DNA from: Loktanella atrilutea
GTDB taxonomy: Bacteria > Pseudomonadota > Alphaproteobacteria > Rhodobacterales > Rhodobacteraceae
Direction of reading: 5' to 3'
DNA length: 64,000 nucleotides
Assembly (NCBI RefSeq): GCF_900128995.1
Contig: NZ_FQUE01000002.1
Location: forward strand, 310,001 to 374,000
The notes under the pieces are model-generated. The model searched no databases and had not been told where the DNA came from. It saw only the letters and a program-made list of their open reading frames with translations. Shown piece by piece: positions 46,942 to 58,557 of this stretch. Numbering within the stretch: the stretch's first letter is position 1; each line of letters starts with the position of its first letter. Both the position numbers and the translations under genes were made by a program.

Positions 46942-47958
46942 ATGGCGAACATGCATGAACCCAAGCTGATTTCCGGCAACGCGAACAGGCCTTTGGCCGA
47001 GGCGGTCGCCGCCCGCATGTCGATGCACCGGGGCATGGATGTCGGCTTGGTCGATGCGCGGGTGGAACGGTTCAACGATGGCGAAATCTTTGTCGAGGTC
47101 TTCGAAAACGTGCGCGGCGAGGACATGTACATCATCCAGCCGACCAGCAATCCGACAAACGACAACCTGATGGAACTCCTTATCATCGCCGACGCCCTGC
47201 GCCGGTCGTCCGCGGATCGCATCACGGCCGTGATGCCTTACTTCGGCTATGCCCGTCAGGATCGCCGGTCAAAGGCCCGCACGCCCATCACCGCCAAGCT
47301 GGTGGCCAACATCCTTGTCGAGGCTGGGATAGAGCGCATTCTGACGCTCGACCTGCACGCCACACAGATCCAGGGGTTCTTCGACATTCCGGTCGACAAC
47401 CTATATGCCAGCCCGCTTTGGGCGCTCGATGTCATGCACAACTTCAAGGGCAACATGGAAGAAGTCATGGTCGTGTCCCCCGACGTCGGCGGCGTAGCCC
47501 GCGCGCGGGACTTGGCCCAGCGGATCGGCGCGCCCTTGTCCATCGTGGACAAGCGCCGCGGCAAACCGGGCGAGGTGGCCGAAATGACCGTCATCGGCGA
47601 CGTAAAGGACCGTGTCTGCCTGATCGTCGACGACCTCGTCGACACTGCTGGCACCCTGTGCAAGGCGGCAGAGGTCCTGATGGAGAACGGCGCCAAGGAA
47701 GTGCATTCCTACATCACGCATGGCGTCCTGTCCGGCCCCGCGGTGGAGCGTGTGGCCAAATCCGTAATGAAGAACCTCGTGATCACCGACACGATCCAGC
47801 CCAAGGCCGAGACCCTGACCTGCCCCAACATCCGTATCGTGAAAACGGCGCCGATTTTCGCGCAGGCAATCCTGAACACATGGAATGGCACATCGGTGTC
47901 GTCGCTGTTCAACCACAAGACGCTGCAGCCGATCTACGAAGGCGTCTACAGCCGCTAG
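46942..47958 (+). CDS. prs: Ribose-phosphate pyrophosphokinase
   Basis: A 338-residue PRPP synthase. Motifs: [24 protein letters not shown] (ATP loop), [14 protein letters not shown], and the PRPP site [14 protein letters not shown]. It makes PRPP from ribose 5-phosphate and ATP for nucleotide, His and Trp synthesis. It is somewhat longer than the usual 315 residues. AAGGA lies upstream of ATG 46942. The stop interlocks with the convergent lectin gene (CTAG). Confidence 0.96.
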   Translation: MANMHEPKLISGNANRPLAEAVAARMSMHRGMDVGLVDARVERFNDGEIFVEVFENVRGEDMYIIQPTSNPTNDNLMELLIIADALRRSSADRITAVMPYFGYARQDRRSKARTPITAKLVANILVEAGIERILTLDLHATQIQGFFDIPVDNLYASPLWALDVMHNFKGNMEEVMVVSPDVGGVARARDLAQRIGAPLSIVDKRRGKPGEVAEMTVIGDVKDRVCLIVDDLVDTAGTLCKAAEVLMENGAKEVHSYITHGVLSGPAVERVAKSVMKNLVITDTIQPKAETLTCPNIRIVKTAPIFAQAILNTWNGTSVSSLFNHKTLQPIYEGVYSR

Positions 47959-48302
47959 ACGTCCCAACCGTCGTCGTTCGCAACGGCGCCCAGCGCGATC
48001 CAAGCGACGCGTACCCGTGCGACACGGGTGTCGCCCCACGTGCGGAAGACGATATCGAACCCGTCACGGTCGATCCGTTCGGCCGTCACGTCGGCCCGCG
48101 AATTGGTGCCCCGGGCGATGTCCCACATCGACATGGAGGTTTGCACGACGGGGACGACTGCAAATCCTTCTGCAAATCGAACGCGACGACGGGCCTCCCG
48201 CGGGCCCTCGCCGGTCCACATCTCTCCGTCGTCCTCGAAATCGGAGAACAGGACAAGATCGCCTTGATCGATGCCAAGACTGTGCTGACTGAATTTGCGC
48301 AT
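47955..48302 (-). CDS. H-type lectin domain protein
   Basis: A 115-residue protein. Residues about 38-108 ([25 protein letters not shown]...[20 protein letters not shown]) form an H-type lectin domain, a beta sandwich that binds GalNAc-type sugars in animals and Dictyostelium. The N-terminus ([15 protein letters not shown]) has no signal peptide, so the protein would be cytoplasmic. The ATG at 48302 has AAGG eight bases upstream; the upstream open frame is not conserved. It lies directly after the ATP synthase terminator. Confidence 0.8.
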   Translation of the reverse strand: MRKFSQHSLGIDQGDLVLFSDFEDDGEMWTGEGPREARRRVRFAEGFAVVPVVQTSMSMWDIARGTNSRADVTAERIDRDGFDIVFRTWGDTRVARVRVAWIALGAVANDDGWDV

Positions 48303-48365
48303 CTTGGCGGCCTTGCATCGAGCGAAATGATCGGACCAACTTGATCGAATTCCGGCGCGTGAGAA

Positions 48366-48393
48366 GAAAAAAGGCCCCGCACGGCGGGGCCTT
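48366..48393 (-). terminator. Intrinsic terminator after atpC
   Basis: Stem AAGGCCCCGC (48371-48380) and GCGGGGCCTT (48384-48393) with loop ACG. Read on the minus strand it ends in TTTTTTCTTCTC. It lies 27 bases after the atpC stop. Confidence 0.9.
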
Positions 48394-48420
48394 CTGGCAA
48401 CTGTTACGCAAAAACAGCGA

Positions 48421-48861
48421 TCAGCCGAAGTTCGACTGCTTTGGATCAAGGCCGATATGGCCGCCGACCGCGACCATGTCGGCAATCAGCTTGGCTGCGT
48501 CATCGACAGGGCCCGGTTCGTTGTCGAAGGTCTCGCGTGCCTTTTTCAGCTCTGCGTGGGCGTCCTTCATCATCGTGTCGTAGACCTCCTGGGACATCTC
48601 TCCACGCGGCAAGGCGCTTTCCGCCAGCACCGACACCGACGTCGCGGTGATTTCGGCAAAGCCGCCGATCACAACGAATTCGTCGGTGCCCTTGCTGTGG
48701 ACGACTCGCAGCACGCCGGGGCGCAGGGTGGTGATGGTGGGCGCATGTCCCGCCATCGCCGTCATGTCGCCGTCGGCACCGGGGATTTGCACCTCGGAGG
48801 CCTCGACCGAGGCCAGACGGCGCTCGGGCGAGACGAGATCGAATTGCAGATGATCTGCCAT
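48421..48861 (-). CDS. atpC: F1 ATP synthase epsilon subunit
   Basis: A 146-residue epsilon subunit. It begins [21 protein letters not shown] with [14 protein letters not shown], followed by the beta-sandwich and a helical C-terminus. It couples rotation and regulates hydrolysis. GGAG precedes ATG 48861. It is the last gene of atpHAGDC. Confidence 0.96.
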   Translation of the reverse strand: MADHLQFDLVSPERRLASVEASEVQIPGADGDMTAMAGHAPTITTLRPGVLRVVHSKGTDEFVVIGGFAEITATSVSVLAESALPRGEMSQEVYDTMMKDAHAELKKARETFDNEPGPVDDAAKLIADMVAVGGHIGLDPKQSNFG

Positions 48862-48870
48862 GATCGCTCC

Positions 48871-51202
<2,332 letters not shown>

Positions 51203-51229
51203 AACCTAAACTCCTCTCTCGGGCAAAGG

Positions 51230-52765
51230 TTATGCGAAATCCTTGGCGAAGGCGTCGATGGCGGCCTTCAGCTTGGCTTCCGCATCGCCCTTGATCTTGG
51301 GGTCCTCGGTCGTGATCATGTCCAGCACGTCACGGCCCTGCGTCCGCATATGCTTCAGCAGGCCCGCCTCGAAACGACCGACTTGCTTGGTGTCGATCTT
51401 GTCGAGGTAGCCATGCGTGCCGGCGTAGATGACGGCCACGATCTCTGCGTTGGTCAGCGGCGAATACTGCGGCTGCTTCATCAGTTCCGTCAGACGGGCA
51501 CCACGATTCAGCAGACGCTGCGTTGCGGCGTCGAGGTCGGACCCGAACTGCGCAAAGGCCGCCATCTCGCGGTACTGGGCGAGTTCCAATTTAACCGGAC
51601 CGGCAACGGACTTCATCGCGTTGGTCTGCGCAGCGGAACCGACGCGGGACACGGACAGACCGGTGTTTACGGCAGGGCGGATGCCCTGAAAGAACAGTTC
51701 CGTTTCCAGGAAGATCTGGCCGTCGGTGATCGAGATCACGTTCGTCGGAATGAACGCGGACACGTCGCCACCCTGCGTTTCGATGATCGGCAGCGCGGTC
51801 AGCGAGCCAGAGCCGTTGTCCTCGTTCAGCTTGGCCGAACGCTCCAGCAAGCGGGAGTGGAGGTAGAACACGTCGCCCGGGTAGGCTTCACGGCCCGGCG
51901 GACGGCGCAGCAGCAGGGACATCTGGCGGTAGGAAACGGCCTGCTTGGACAGGTCATCGTAGATGATCAGGGCGTGTTTGCCGTTGTCGCGGAAGTATTC
52001 GGCCATTGCGGTGGCGGAATAGGGTGCGAGGTACTGCATCGGTGCGGGGTCCGATGCGGTCGCGGCGACGACGGTCGTGTATTCGATCGCGCCCGTCTCT
52101 TCCAGCTTCTTCACCAGCTGGGCCACGGTGGACCGCTTCTGGCCAATCGCGACGTAGATGCAATACAGCTTCTGGCTGTCGTCGGTCGCCGCGTCGTTGT
52201 AGGACTTCTGGTTCAGGATCGTGTCGAGCGCCACGGCGGTCTTGCCGGTCTGACGGTCCCCGATGATCAGCTCGCGCTGGCCTCGGCCGATCGGGATCAT
52301 GGAGTCGATGGCCTTCAGGCCCGTCGGCATCGGCTCGTGCACGGATTTGCGCGGAATGATGCCCGGTGCTTTCACGTCGGCCACGCGACGCTCTGACGCG
52401 TCGATGGCGCCCTTGCCATCCAGCGGGTTGCCAAGGCCGTCCACGACGCGACCCAACAGGCCCAGACCGGCGGGCACGTCCACGATGGACTTGGTGCGCT
52501 TGACGGTGTCGCCTTCCTTGATGTCGCGGTCGGACCCGAAGATCACGACACCGACGTTGTCGGATTCGAGGTTCAGGGCCATCCCGCGGATGCCGCCGGG
52601 GAATTCGACCATCTCGCCCGCCTGCACGGCGTCGAGGCCGTATACACGGGCGATACCGTCACCGACGGACAGCACGCGGCCGACTTCGGCGACTTCGGCA
52701 TCCTGACCGAAGTTCTTGATCTGGTCCTTCAGGATCGCAGAGATTTCAGACGCTTGGATCGCCAT
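51230..52765 (-). CDS. atpA: F1 ATP synthase alpha subunit
   Basis: A 511-residue alpha subunit. The P-loop [32 protein letters not shown] and [21 protein letters not shown] are all present. It overlaps the atpH stop by one base (TAATG). Confidence 0.98.
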   Translation of the reverse strand: MAIQASEISAILKDQIKNFGQDAEVAEVGRVLSVGDGIARVYGLDAVQAGEMVEFPGGIRGMALNLESDNVGVVIFGSDRDIKEGDTVKRTKSIVDVPAGLGLLGRVVDGLGNPLDGKGAIDASERRVADVKAPGIIPRKSVHEPMPTGLKAIDSMIPIGRGQRELIIGDRQTGKTAVALDTILNQKSYNDAATDDSQKLYCIYVAIGQKRSTVAQLVKKLEETGAIEYTTVVAATASDPAPMQYLAPYSATAMAEYFRDNGKHALIIYDDLSKQAVSYRQMSLLLRRPPGREAYPGDVFYLHSRLLERSAKLNEDNGSGSLTALPIIETQGGDVSAFIPTNVISITDGQIFLETELFFQGIRPAVNTGLSVSRVGSAAQTNAMKSVAGPVKLELAQYREMAAFAQFGSDLDAATQRLLNRGARLTELMKQPQYSPLTNAEIVAVIYAGTHGYLDKIDTKQVGRFEAGLLKHMRTQGRDVLDMITTEDPKIKGDAEAKLKAAIDAFAKDFA

Positions 52766-53325
52766 TATCCGACCTCTTTCATGTTGTTCTGGAGTGCATT
52801 GAGTTTGGACGCGATCGACGTGTCGATCATGCGGGAGCCGACCTTGACGATCAGACCACCCAGAATGGAGGCGTCCACGGTTTCCTTGATGCCGACGGTC
52901 TTGCCGAATTTTTCCGACAGGGTGTTGGCCAGTGCGTTACGCTGGTCGTCCGACAGGGCAGTCGCGGTCGTGACCTCGGCAGTCATCTCGCCGCGGTCCG
53001 TAGCCAGCATGTCGCGCAACGTTCCGACGATACCCGGCAGCACGAACAGCCGCCGCTTGTCCGCCAACAGGCCCAGCAGATTCGTCATCGTCTCCGACAG
53101 ACCCATCTTGGTCGCGATCGCCTTCATGGCATCCGCCTGCTCGTCGCGGCCATAAAGCGGCGACGTGATCAGATCACGAAAATCCGAACTCTCTGACAAT
53201 GCGGTGTCAAGCGCGTCGACATCCTGTTCCATCGCCTTGAGATTGTTGCCTTCCTTGGCGATGTCGAACACGGCCGACGCATAGCGCCCGGCGATACCCT
53301 GTGTGATCGAAGCTGGTTCGGACAC
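52765..53325 (-). CDS. atpH: F1 ATP synthase delta subunit
   Basis: A 186-residue delta subunit linking F1 to the stator: [20 protein letters not shown] at the start, and [19 protein letters not shown] near the end. I choose GTG 53325, which has GGAAGGG five bases upstream and gives the usual start MSEPAS. GTG 53331 has no room for a ribosome site. F0 genes are elsewhere, as is normal in Alphaproteobacteria. Confidence 0.95.
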   Translation of the reverse strand: MSEPASITQGIAGRYASAVFDIAKEGNNLKAMEQDVDALDTALSESSDFRDLITSPLYGRDEQADAMKAIATKMGLSETMTNLLGLLADKRRLFVLPGIVGTLRDMLATDRGEMTAEVTTATALSDDQRNALANTLSEKFGKTVGIKETVDASILGGLIVKVGSRMIDTSIASKLNALQNNMKEVG

Positions 53326-53526
53326 GTCCACCCTTCCGATATAAGGCCCCCGTGACCCCAAGAGGGTCCGGAGGCGTTCACGTCTCCCCGATTGTTACCG
53401 AGGCATTAAAATCCGTGTCGATCTAGCAGAGGAGTTCCCGCCCCGCAACAAGCTATGGTGATTTTAGTTGACGGGCCGACACCGACTTTTCCACGGTTTC
53501 GGTACTGCGGCAACGCGCCGCAGCGG
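53326..53526. other. Region upstream of the ATP synthase operon
   Basis: A 201-base gap on the minus-strand side between atpH and the methyltransferase gene, presumably holding the atp promoter. The stretch 53395-53470 is relatively AT-rich. I see no small gene and no clear terminator for the methyltransferase. Confidence 0.4.
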
Positions 53527-54261
53527 TCAGACCGGGACTGCGTCCGGCATGGGAGCGAGCACCGATGCGCGTGACCGGGCGCGCAGTCCGGGACCCGACG
53601 CGGCAGGCGATTGCTTGCAGGCTTCGACGATCAGCACGCCGCCGCCGGCCAGCATCGGGATATTGTGACCCGCCCGTTCCAGTACTCCCGCCATCCGTCG
53701 CCAGACCGGGTTGTGCGAAGGCGGCTGGTAGAGTGTCGCCCGGACCGTGCCGATATCGAAATCATGCGCCCGCAGTTGGCTTTCCAGTTGACTCGGTGAA
53801 TACGGACGGCCGAAGCCGAAGGGTGTCCTGTCCGATCGCGACCAAAGCCCCGCGCGGTTCGGGACGATGAAGATCGCCCGCCCCCCCGGCCCCAGTACGC
53901 GGTGACACTCGTTCAGCACGCCTGTCGGATGATCCGTCGTCTCCAGCCCGTGCATGACGACCAGCTTGTCGACGAACCCGGTCGGCAGGGGCCAGAGCGT
54001 ATCCTCGCACAGGACCGACACGTTCGGCTGTCCCGCGGGCCAGGGCATGACGCCCTGCGGTCCGGGCATCAGGCCAATGACGCGGCGGGCCCCCCCAAGG
54101 TAGGGGCGCAGCAATGGGACGGCGAAACCAAAGCCCGCGACCGTCTGGCCCTTTGCCTCCGGCCACATTCGCACCAGTTCATCCCGTATCACCTTCTGCG
54201 CCGCCCGTCCCAGCGCGCTGCGATAATAGAAGTTGCGCAGATGAAGAACGTCCAGATGCAT
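53527..54261 (-). CDS. Class I SAM-dependent methyltransferase
   Basis: A 244-residue protein. The SAM motif is [15 protein letters not shown], followed by LMPGPQGV, and a later [16 protein letters not shown] that fits motif [22 protein letters not shown] is the start used; the open frame runs to 54363 without conserved content. The methyl acceptor is not evident. It is divergent from gloB, with a 61-base gap. Confidence 0.82.
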   Translation of the reverse strand: MHLDVLHLRNFYYRSALGRAAQKVIRDELVRMWPEAKGQTVAGFGFAVPLLRPYLGGARRVIGLMPGPQGVMPWPAGQPNVSVLCEDTLWPLPTGFVDKLVVMHGLETTDHPTGVLNECHRVLGPGGRAIFIVPNRAGLWSRSDRTPFGFGRPYSPSQLESQLRAHDFDIGTVRATLYQPPSHNPVWRRMAGVLERAGHNIPMLAGGGVLIVEACKQSPAASGPGLRARSRASVLAPMPDAVPV

Positions 54262-54322
54262 TGCGGTGAACGAGGTCCCAAGGCCGGTACGCGTTACCCT
54301 AGCAAAGAAAAGCGAAGTTGCC

Positions 54323-55084
54323 ATGCCCGTTGAACTGATCACCATTCCCTGCCTGTCCGACAATTATGCTTACCTGATCCATAACGACGCCAGTGGTCAG
54401 ACGGCCCTCGTGGACGTCCCGGAAGCGGCACCAATTCAAGCCGAATTGGACCGGCGCGGCTGGACCCTGACGGACATCCTGCTGACGCACCACCATGACG
54501 ATCACGTTCAGGGGCTGGATGCGCTGCGCAATGATGCCAGAGTCATCGGTGCCCGGGCCGACGCCCACCGGCTGCCCCGCCTTGATACCGAAGTGGCGGA
54601 GGGCGACACGATCACCGTCTGCGACCGTGCCGTCACAGTCATGGACGTCTCGGGGCATACCATCGGCCACATCGCTTTCTACATGCCCGATGAAAGCCTT
54701 CTGTTCACCGCCGACAGTCTGATGGCGATGGGCTGCGGTCGGCTCTTCGAGGGGACCCCGGCGCAGATGTGGGACAGTCTGCAGCGCCTGCGCGCCCTGC
54801 CCGGCGACACCACCGTCTGCTCCGGCCATGAATACACGATGACGAACGCCCGTTTCGCACTCTCTCTTGAACCGGGGAACAAAGCGATTATTTCTCGTCA
54901 TGAGGCAACGAAGACGGCGCGTGAAAACGGCCGCGCCACCGTCCCGTCGCTCTTGTCGCTGGAATGCGAGACCAACCCGTTCCTGCGTGCGGACGATCCG
55001 GTTCTGGCAAAGGCCATCGCCATGGCCGATGCGCAACCTGCCGAAATTTTCACCGAAATCCGGGCCCGCAGGGACCGGTTCTGA
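54323..55084 (+). CDS. gloB: Hydroxyacylglutathione hydrolase (glyoxalase II)
   Basis: A 253-residue metallo-beta-lactamase-fold enzyme. The metal motif [30 protein letters not shown] and a C-terminal NPFLRADDP region identify glyoxalase II. It hydrolyses S-lactoylglutathione to lactate and glutathione, the second step of methylglyoxal detoxification. Its start is near the divergent methyltransferase. Confidence 0.93.
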   Translation: MPVELITIPCLSDNYAYLIHNDASGQTALVDVPEAAPIQAELDRRGWTLTDILLTHHHDDHVQGLDALRNDARVIGARADAHRLPRLDTEVAEGDTITVCDRAVTVMDVSGHTIGHIAFYMPDESLLFTADSLMAMGCGRLFEGTPAQMWDSLQRLRALPGDTTVCSGHEYTMTNARFALSLEPGNKAIISRHEATKTARENGRATVPSLLSLECETNPFLRADDPVLAKAIAMADAQPAEIFTEIRARRDRF

Positions 55085-55276
55085 CAGCATTGCCCGGGCG
55101 CATGTCCAAAAGGCCCGCCTGACCGCCGCGTTCACGACACGTCAGTCTTTTTGTGAACAGGCTTGGCAAGAAAAAACTTGAAGGTCGGGCCGAAAAGCCA
55201 AACCTTGGAAGATAAGGCCACGGTCCGATCAGGCTGACCTGCCCACCGGACCCCCGAACAGCAAGGAGCACCCGAA

Positions 55277-57595
55277 GTGCCATCTTTTTCCACGACGCTC
55301 GAGCAGTCCATTCACGGTGCCCTGGCCCTCGCCAACGCCCGTCGCCACGAACTCGCCACGCTGGAACACCTGCTGCTGGCCCTGATCGACGAACCCGATG
55401 CGGCGCGTGTGATGCGGGCCTGCTCGGTCGATCTGGACGAGTTGCGCAAGGATCTCGAGGAATTTATTTCCGATGACCTTTCGACGCTGGAAACCGACGT
55501 CGACGGGTCAGAGGCCGTGCCGACCGCTGCCTTCCAGCGCGTCATCCAGCGCGCGGCGATCCACGTCCAGTCGTCGGGCCGGACCGAAGTGACCGGCGCG
55601 AATGTGCTGGTCGCGATCTTTGCGGAACGTGAAAGCAACGCGGCCTATTTCCTGCAGGAGCAGGACATGACCCGTTACGACGCAGTCAATTTCATCGCGC
55701 ATGGCGTGGCGAAGGATCCGGCGTTCGGCGAAAGCCGCCCGGTCACAGGCTCGCCGCAACCGGACGAGGACGAAAGCGTGACCGACGGGGACAAGAAGGA
55801 ATCCGCACTGGCAAAATACTGCGTGGACCTGAACGAGAAGGCGGGCAAGGGCGACCTCGATCCGCTGATCGGTCGTGCCCACGAGGTCGAGCGCTGCATT
55901 CAGGTGCTCTGTCGCCGCCGCAAGAACAACCCGCTGCTGGTGGGCGATCCGGGTGTCGGCAAGACGGCCATCGCCGAAGGCCTCGCCTACAAGATCGTCA
56001 GCAAGGAGGTGCCGGAGGTTCTGGCCCACGCCACGATCTACAGCCTCGACATGGGCGCGCTGCTGGCCGGCACCCGCTACCGCGGCGACTTCGAAGAGCG
56101 ACTGAAGGCCGTCATGACCGAGATGGAGAACCACAAGGACGCGGTCCTCTTCATCGACGAGATCCACACGATCATCGGCGCCGGTGCGACGTCCGGCGGT
56201 GCGATGGATGCGTCCAACCTGTTGAAGCCTGCACTTCAAGGCGGCAAGCTGCGGTGCATGGGGTCGACGACCTACAAGGAGTTCCGCCAGCACTTCGAAA
56301 AGGACCGCGCGCTAAGCCGCCGGTTCCAGAAGATCGACGTGAACGAGCCTTCGGTCGATGACGCGGTCAAGATCCTCAAGGGCCTCAAGCCCTATTTCGA
56401 GGAGCATCACGGCGTAAAATACACCGCCGAAGCGATCCGCACGGCGGTCGAACTGTCCGCCCGCTACATCAACGACCGCAAGTTGCCCGATAAGGCCATC
56501 GACGTCATCGACGAGGCCGGTGCCAGCCAGCAATTGATCGCGGAATCCAAGCGCCGCAAGACCATCGGCGTGAAGGAGATCGAAAGCGTCGTCGCCAAGA
56601 TCGCCCGCATTCCGCCGAAGAACGTCAGCAAGGACGATGCAGAGGTGCTCAAGGACCTCGAGGGCTCGCTCAAGCGCGTCGTCTTCGGTCAGGACAAGGC
56701 GATCGAAGCGCTGTCGTCGGCCATCAAGCTGGCCCGTGCCGGTCTGCGCGAGCCGGAAAAGCCGATCGGCAACTACCTGTTTGCGGGTCCGACCGGCGTC
56801 GGCAAGACCGAGGTGGCCAAGCAGCTGGCGGATACGCTGGGGGTGGAACTGATCCGCTTCGACATGTCCGAGTACATGGAAAAGCACGCTGTTTCCCGTC
56901 TGATCGGCGCGCCTCCGGGCTACGTCGGCTTCGACCAGGGCGGCATGCTGACCGACGGCGTCGACCAGAACCCGCACTGCGTGCTGCTGCTGGACGAGAT
57001 GGAGAAGGCGCACCCGGATGTCTACAACATCCTGCTGCAGGTCATGGACCATGGGAAACTGACCGACCACAATGGCCGGACAACGGACTTCCGCAACGTG
57101 ATCCTGATCATGACCAGCAACGCCGGTGCGGCCGAGATGGGCAAGAATGCGATGGGCTTCGGCCGTGAAACGCGCGAGGGCGAGGATACCGCCGCCATCG
57201 AGCGGATCTTCACGCCAGAGTTCCGCAACCGTCTGGACGCGATCATCAGCTTCGGCGCCCTGCCGAAAGAGGTGATCATGAAGGTTGTCGAGAAGTTCGT
57301 CCTGCAACTCGAAGCGCAGCTGATCGATCGGAACGTCCATATTGAGCTGTCGCCGGCGGCCGCAGACTGGCTGGCCGACAAGGGTTACGATGCCAAGATG
57401 GGCGCGCGCCCACTCGGTCGCGTGATCCAGGAGCACATCAAGAAGCCGCTGGCCGAGGAACTTCTGTTCGGCAAGCTGGTGAAGGGTGGTCTGGTAAAGG
57501 TCGGCGTGAAGGACAAGCAGCTTCACCTGACGTTCGAAGCGCCCGAACAGGGCCGGATCGCGGGCAAGAAGCCTCCCTTGCTGACTGCCGAGTGA
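55277..57595 (+). CDS. clpA: ATP-dependent Clp protease ATP-binding subunit ClpA
   Basis: A 772-residue AAA+ unfoldase. The N domain covers residues 1 to about 150 (SFSTTLEQSIHGALALA). The first AAA has Walker A GDPGVGKTAIAEGL and VLFIDEIHTIIGAG; the second has GPTGVGKTEVAKQL and VLLLDEMEKAHPD. It feeds substrates to ClpP. The ClpP-binding loop appears as AMGFGRE. The start is GTG 55277, with AGGAG eight bases upstream. No clpS gene precedes it in the 192-base gap after gloB, although clpS is often next to clpA. The stop overlaps the M23 gene (GTGA). Confidence 0.96.
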   Translation: MPSFSTTLEQSIHGALALANARRHELATLEHLLLALIDEPDAARVMRACSVDLDELRKDLEEFISDDLSTLETDVDGSEAVPTAAFQRVIQRAAIHVQSSGRTEVTGANVLVAIFAERESNAAYFLQEQDMTRYDAVNFIAHGVAKDPAFGESRPVTGSPQPDEDESVTDGDKKESALAKYCVDLNEKAGKGDLDPLIGRAHEVERCIQVLCRRRKNNPLLVGDPGVGKTAIAEGLAYKIVSKEVPEVLAHATIYSLDMGALLAGTRYRGDFEERLKAVMTEMENHKDAVLFIDEIHTIIGAGATSGGAMDASNLLKPALQGGKLRCMGSTTYKEFRQHFEKDRALSRRFQKIDVNEPSVDDAVKILKGLKPYFEEHHGVKYTAEAIRTAVELSARYINDRKLPDKAIDVIDEAGASQQLIAESKRRKTIGVKEIESVVAKIARIPPKNVSKDDAEVLKDLEGSLKRVVFGQDKAIEALSSAIKLARAGLREPEKPIGNYLFAGPTGVGKTEVAKQLADTLGVELIRFDMSEYMEKHAVSRLIGAPPGYVGFDQGGMLTDGVDQNPHCVLLLDEMEKAHPDVYNILLQVMDHGKLTDHNGRTTDFRNVILIMTSNAGAAEMGKNAMGFGRETREGEDTAAIERIFTPEFRNRLDAIISFGALPKEVIMKVVEKFVLQLEAQLIDRNVHIELSPAAADWLADKGYDAKMGARPLGRVIQEHIKKPLAEELLFGKLVKGGLVKVGVKDKQLHLTFEAPEQGRIAGKKPPLLTAE

Positions 57596-58557
57596 TCCGA
57601 CACGTCGTTATAGCCTTCCTGTCCCTCGCAGCCACATCGGCTGCGGGGGATATTCTTTTGGAGGTCCCATTGGACTGCGACCTGACGCAGACCTGCTACA
57701 TCCAGCAGGGCGTGGACCATGATCCCGGCCCGGGCGCGCAGGATTACCTATGCGACGGCCTAAGTTACAATGGCCACAAGGGCACCGACTTTGCCCTTCC
57801 ATCCCTCGCAATGCAGGCTGCCGGCGTGAATGTGCGGGCCTCGGCCGCCGGCATCGTGCGCGGCGTGCGCAACGACATGATGGACGTCCTGCAGGGCGCG
57901 CCCGGCGCCCCAGACGTGTCTGACCGCGAGTGCGGCAATGGTCTTGTCATCAACCACCCCGACGGCTGGGAAACGCAGTATTGTCATATGAAGCAAGGCT
58001 CCGTTACCGTGCAGCCGGGACAGACAGTGGCCGCGGGCGATGTGCTGGGACAAGTCGGTCTCTCGGGGCAGACCCAATTTCCCCATGTTCACCTATCGGT
58101 CCGTCATGATGGCGTCGTGGTCGACCCCTTCGCGCCAGATGCCTTGACCACATGTGGGGCGGCACCCTCTCGCACCCTTTGGAACGCCCCCGTGCCCTTT
58201 CCGCCCGGTGGCCTGATCGCTGTTGGCTTCGGCGATGCGGTGCCTGATTACGACGTGATCAAGGCGGGGAATGCTGCGCACGATGACATGCCGACGACAG
58301 CGCCCGGCCTCGTGCTTTGGGGCTTTGCCTATGGGGCCCGCACCGGCGACACTTTGACCCTGACGATCCGCGACGAGCAGGAAGAGGTCTTTGCAGACAC
58401 CCAGACGATAGATCGCGATCGGGCCCAACTGTTCCGCGCCGGTGGCAGACGCACGCCACCCGGCGGCTGGCCCGCCGGTGTCTACACTGGCACGGTGAAA
58501 ATGCAGCGCGACGGCACCACGCTCGACGTGCAGACGACGCAGGTCGTTCTGAATTAG
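57592..58557 (+). CDS. M23-family metallopeptidase, exported
   Basis: A 321-residue protein. A signal peptide (IRHVVIAFLSLAATSAAG) is followed by DILLEVPLDCDLTQTCY. The M23 Zn site is NGHKGTDFALP (H, D) and FPHVHLSVRHD (HxH). The C-terminal 110 residues are a separate beta-type region. Such peptidases cut peptidoglycan cross-bridges or act as scaffolds. GTG 57592 begins inside the clpA stop. Its own stop interlocks with the next gene (TTAG). Confidence 0.88.
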   Translation: MIRHVVIAFLSLAATSAAGDILLEVPLDCDLTQTCYIQQGVDHDPGPGAQDYLCDGLSYNGHKGTDFALPSLAMQAAGVNVRASAAGIVRGVRNDMMDVLQGAPGAPDVSDRECGNGLVINHPDGWETQYCHMKQGSVTVQPGQTVAAGDVLGQVGLSGQTQFPHVHLSVRHDGVVVDPFAPDALTTCGAAPSRTLWNAPVPFPPGGLIAVGFGDAVPDYDVIKAGNAAHDDMPTTAPGLVLWGFAYGARTGDTLTLTIRDEQEEVFADTQTIDRDRAQLFRAGGRRTPPGGWPAGVYTGTVKMQRDGTTLDVQTTQVVLN

